Origin: Carallia brachiata
Lineage: Eukaryota > Streptophyta > Magnoliopsida > Malpighiales > Rhizophoraceae
Direction: 5' to 3'
NCBI GenBank assembly: GCA_021464245.1
Contig: JADCRB010000040.1
Location: forward strand, 10,427,829 to 10,491,828
DNA length: 64,000 bases
The notes beneath the pieces were generated by a model. That model had not been told where the DNA came from and did no database searches. It saw only the letters and a program-made list of their open reading frames with translations. This document shows positions 60,291 through 64,000 of the stretch, piece after piece. Made by a program: the position numbers and the translations under genes. Position 1 is the stretch's first letter. Each line of letters starts with the position of its first letter.

Positions 60291-60649
60291 CAACTCAATT
60301 TATTGGATAAGATTGATACTAAATGCTTTGGAAAAGAAATACTTAACTTGTACAATCATATGCCCAAATTTTTATGATTATATCGTGGGAAAGGTATGAA
60401 AAAAAGTGATTCTTGATCAAGTAAGTAAAGTCATAATTGTCTTATGCAAAGTTCTCGTCCAAAATGCAAGAATGATTGCAGTTAAATTTTACATATTTTT
60501 CATCAAGTCCATTCGTTATCTTGTTCAATTTGAGGGGCAGGTCTCTTGTCTTATTTGAACAATCGATTCCATGGCTTGTATAACCATGGCCAAATAACTT
60601 AATATGATTATTGAAAGACCTTTGTGCCTGAAATCAAAGCCACATGTAC

Positions 60650-60935
60650 AATACCAAAACTTTCCACAAATTTTTTCATATTGCCTACTCCAATCACCAA
60701 TATTCTGACAGTTGCATGCGAAGATTCAAGAAGCTTCATCAAATACAGTTCAACAAAGGTATAGCTCATTGTAATAGTTCCACCAGCAATATTTGTCTCA
60801 GTTATAATGCTCTTTCTGATAGAGAATGCATGCTTAAAGCAGCTCAGTAATGTTCTTTCCAGAGCAAACAACTCTTTAGCTAACCTTAACAACAGAGTAT
60901 GCATACTTCAAAAAATGTCTTGTTGCATCATTACC
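60650..60935 (-). pseudogene. HEMA-like: glutamyl-tRNA reductase (HEMA) pseudogene fragment
   Basis: The minus strand reads GNDATRHFLKYAYSVVKV and VVCSGKNITEL, then [38 protein letters not shown] and [12 protein letters not shown]. These follow the order of plant HEMA around the end of the catalytic domain and the start of the NADPH-binding GxGxMG site, where the second Gly is gone. The intact enzyme makes glutamate-1-semialdehyde in plastids, the first committed step to tetrapyrroles. Stops, a deletion where the LVLGEGQI block should be, and the lack of the rest of the gene show it is a relic. Confidence 0.72.
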
Positions 60936-61015
60936 ATCCAGCAAAAATCAATCTTCACAAATTTCTGAATCCGAAAAATGTTCTTGGGTAAACGATTTTA
61001 TCATACGAAACAGTC

Positions 61016-61142
61016 ATATTGCAACAACAAGCATTTTTTCTGCAACTGCAATAATAAAATGTGCAACAAAAAAATTTAACTAGTTTTTTTGATTCATATT
61101 TTATAATTGCGGTTGCAAAAAATATGCTTGTTTTTGCAATAT
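61016..61142. repeat. small inverted-repeat element, copy 2 of 3
   Basis: The 45-nt arms at 61016-61060 and 61098-61142 pair well (ATATTGCAAMAACAAGCAT...). It is followed at about 61172-61187 by CCCATGTGATGGTCCCC, similar to the sequence after copy 1. Confidence 0.8.
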
Positions 61143-61299
61143 GATTAGAGTATGACAATTTTTTTTGTACGCCCATGTGATGGTCCCCTTTCCAAATCAA
61201 AGATGCCACTTGTCTGCCATCAAGAGAAACCACTAGTTTATTAGCAAATCTACAATTTTTTATACTCGCCGCTATTTTGTCAACCATAGAGGAAGCAAG

Positions 61300-63765
61300 T
61301 AAAAATCACATATCATAACTGTTTAAGCGAGAGCTACACAAATAGAGACAAAAAATTAATTTCTTCTAGACAACAACGATAAATTGATATCAAAAAATGA
61401 TCATTAGCAACTATTCAAATATATTTAATTGCTAAAGAGTCGTCCAAACATAACTAGGTATTAGCCAATAAATTACAACTGATCAGGTGTCCAGGTTCTT
61501 GACCACATGAACTTTATATCTTACAAACAAAATCAAATAAAAACGCAAAGGAAAAGGTTTCTCAGAAGCCAAAACAATACAACATTGAAACCCATATTAC
61601 ACTTCAGAGCAACAACTCATTGCAATGAATAGTTGAATACTAATCAAATGTTAAGAAAAAAAAGAAATGAGAAAAATATAGGAAAATAAAATTCCAAAAT
61701 TTTAAAGCTAAATAATAAACAAACGAAGAGAAAAGTAGCCTAATAGGGACTCAACAGAGGTCTTGAATTGTTCAAAAGAAGAACCAGTCAACGAAAAAAT
61801 TTAAAATCTCAATAATTAACACTTTCCAACACCCTTATTGTGAGATTCCACATCTCAGTGGGTTATAAATGCCTTACCAAGCCACAGATGCCAAGAACCT
61901 CCCAAAAGCACTAACTTTTATTATGCAGCAATGCTTCAAATCGTGATCACGTGCTTCCAGTCAAAAAGTTCCAACTTCAAAATTGATATCTTCTTATGTC
62001 GTAGCAAGATTGTTAAAATTGAGATCCCACCTAGAATTATTTTGCACGTGTCAAGATCGGATCGTAGAATCGTTAGATTCTATCAAAATAAAAATAAAAA
62101 TAAAAATTAACTAACAATTAAAATATAATTTAACATTTAAACATTTCATATATTCCTCAAATCAAAATGCAAGAGAGATATAACAGTATATAAAAAGATC
62201 TACTTGATCAACATTTAATACTAAATAACACTGCATTATACATGATTATCCAATGTTACAAAGATAATTTTGATCATTATTTCTATAATACATATGTCAT
62301 CATGGCTGCCAAGCTAATACTGTAACATCTCCGACATGAACAATTTGATACTCAATAACACTAAAATATACATCAACATCCAAAACGAACATTGATTCAA
62401 ATTTAGTAGCCAGTCATAAACATAATTAGATAATGTGTGTTTTAATTTTCCTTCTGTGCAATAGGTTTGCCAACAATGATCAAGTGATAGTGACATTCTT
62501 CGTGTCTTAATGGACAATGAATTGGAGTGAAGATAACATGCTCAAACCCCTTTTTGCTAAACATGAAAAAGGGCCTCCACTATGTAGTATAGTATCACAC
62601 AAAACTTTCGCACACAAACATAATTTTCATGAATAAGGTTAAAGTATCTGAGTGTTTGCAGTACTGGCGTACAAATTTGCGGTGGCTTGAGCAGGATTGA
62701 TATTCAAACTTCACCAAACAAGAACCTAATTTTGAATTCTTTATTCCTAACAAGATGCAATAATCAAAGATTGACTACAAGTGCTGCTCAAGGAGCAACA
62801 GATTTTAATTGCCATATCTAACTTTCGCACACTAGAAACGACACTGAATGCATTGTTTACTTACGCAAGAGATTGAAGCAACAAATAGATACCAAAAGTA
62901 ATGCTTGAAAACTGATGGGTCCCAGGAATTAGATCAGCAATTTTCAAGTTTCCAACCTTGAAATTTAAAACCTACCCACGAAGAAGCTCAACTTGCAACT
63001 TCCGAAAAATTCGCTCTTTACAAGTTTTCTGCCATATTTTTTCACTTCATTAAGAACCCAAATACCAAACACAGGAAAAAAAAAAGTGAGAATGTAAAAG
63101 CAAGACATATTAAAGTAGAGAGAGAGAAATGGTACTACCAGGAAGAATGGAGTCGAGAATTTTAAAGGAAAGATTGGATTGGGATTGCAACTTGGATATT
63201 TTAAGCGGGTTTTTGTAAGAAGAAGGTGTGACGGATTGTGATCATCAACTCCTTTTGGGCCTTGTCCATATCCTTTCTTCTTTTTCTTCTTTTTCTTCTT
63301 GTTAAGGCAATTTGAATGGATTTTGCGATTTGGAGAACAGAAGCATAGGAAAGAAGAATGGGATGAGAGACGTCTGTGGCGACTGAGAGAAAAATATAAA
63401 GAATTAGGTTTTCTTCTTTGGTTTTTAATTTGGAAGATTAAAAAAAAAAATTTTTGCAGATATCCCGACCTTTTTTTTACCGAATTTGAATTTCAAATAC
63501 TTATTTCTATACGAGCCATTGCTGTTGCTTTAGTCTTTTTTTTATTATATTTTCTCTGTAGAATCCAGTGCCATGCTGGTGTGTGGTAAAATGTATGGGC
63601 AATTCGTATCCCCATGTAGTGATACCCTTTGGTTTTAGTCTGTCTTGGTGAGTCTACCTTAGGTGAGTTGGCCAGACAGATGTTAGAAACTTTACTCTTA
63701 ATATCAAATTGGGAAAAAGTTGGTGGCCAAATAAAATTTCCCTACTCTATCCATACGTGTTTTTT
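61300..63765. other. spacer, possible gene 5' region on the minus strand
   Basis: No coding domain is recognised. At about 63130-63300 the minus strand looks like a leader with a CTTCTT-rich promoter side and a GT splice-donor-like CCTGGTAGTA. Further down it resembles untranslated exon or intron sequence. It may be a gene start with its coding part lost, or a non-coding transcript. Confidence 0.3.
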
Positions 63766-63890
63766 TTTGTGCAATTATTACTGTTTTTTGTGCAACCATA
63801 ATAATAAAAAATGATATAAAAAGTATTACTATTTTTTCGTTTCACATTTATCCCTTATGGTTACACAAAACATACTCGTAGTTGCACAAA
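63766..63890. repeat. small inverted-repeat element, copy 3 of 3
   Basis: The 36-nt arms at 63766-63801 and 63855-63890 pair imperfectly (TTTGTGCAAYTAYKA...GTGYAACCATAA). CGTTTCACATTT in the middle and CCCATGTAATGAAACCC downstream (63928-63944) repeat the layout of copy 1. Confidence 0.82.
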
Positions 63891-64000
63891 AAAATTTCAT
63901 ATACACGTAATAAGAAAAATTCATTTGCCCATGTAATGAAACCCTATGAAATTTTCCAAGGTTTTAAAAGTCGTTTTCCTTTTAAATTGCTGGCAGAGCA

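Overview
This is an AT-rich plant nuclear window, most likely from a eudicot. The signs are GT-AG introns, a plant-specific small zinc-finger gene with the expected exon structure, plant-type Ca2+-ATPase relics, and a dense mix of Ty3/gypsy, L1, RTE, PIF/Harbinger and fold-back MITE copies. No species can be named from the sequence alone. Only one gene looks intact; the rest is broken genes, transposons, MITEs and AT-rich spacer.

Layout. 1-10 kb: spacer, a possible last exon entering from the left, a fold-back MITE, a GC-rich poly(A) retroposon with target-site duplication (TSD), and sequence at 7.5-8.5 kb matching the downstream flank of the ATPase pseudogene. 11-14 kb: a 5'-truncated L1 with a 12-bp TSD, a 1-kb fold-back element with ~375-bp arms, and a Tourist-like MITE. 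17-18 kb: a 0.9-kb TIR element rich in AAT/ATT. 21.1-24.1 kb: an ACA12/13-type plasma-membrane Ca2+-ATPase pseudogene with three frame breaks and all three signature catalytic motifs altered. At 25.7-26.1 kb there is the shell of a second copy. 26.4-32.5 kb: a degenerate chromodomain Ty3/gypsy retrotransposon on the minus strand (TSD ATTAC). 34.1-34.8 kb: a second GC-rich retroposon. 36.9-38.7 kb: a compact non-autonomous LTR element (TSD GAAAG). 39.0-39.1 kb: a near-perfect hairpin. 41.5-42.8 kb: an intact three-exon gene for an At2g23090-like/4F5-type zinc-binding protein. 47.8-48.7 kb: an L1 RNase H fragment and a SINE-like copy. 50.9-55.7 kb: a nearly complete PIF/Harbinger element with Myb-like and DDE transposase genes, both decayed. 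56.8-64 kb: tandem and segmental repeats, an RTE fragment with TSD, a HEMA (glutamyl-tRNA reductase) pseudogene fragment, and three copies of a small inverted-repeat element.

There is no operon or gene system here. The relationships that matter are evolutionary. The ATPase relics and their shared flanks point to a collapsed tandem gene cluster. The Harbinger element and at least one MITE in the window share terminal sequence, so it or a relative probably mobilised the MITE.
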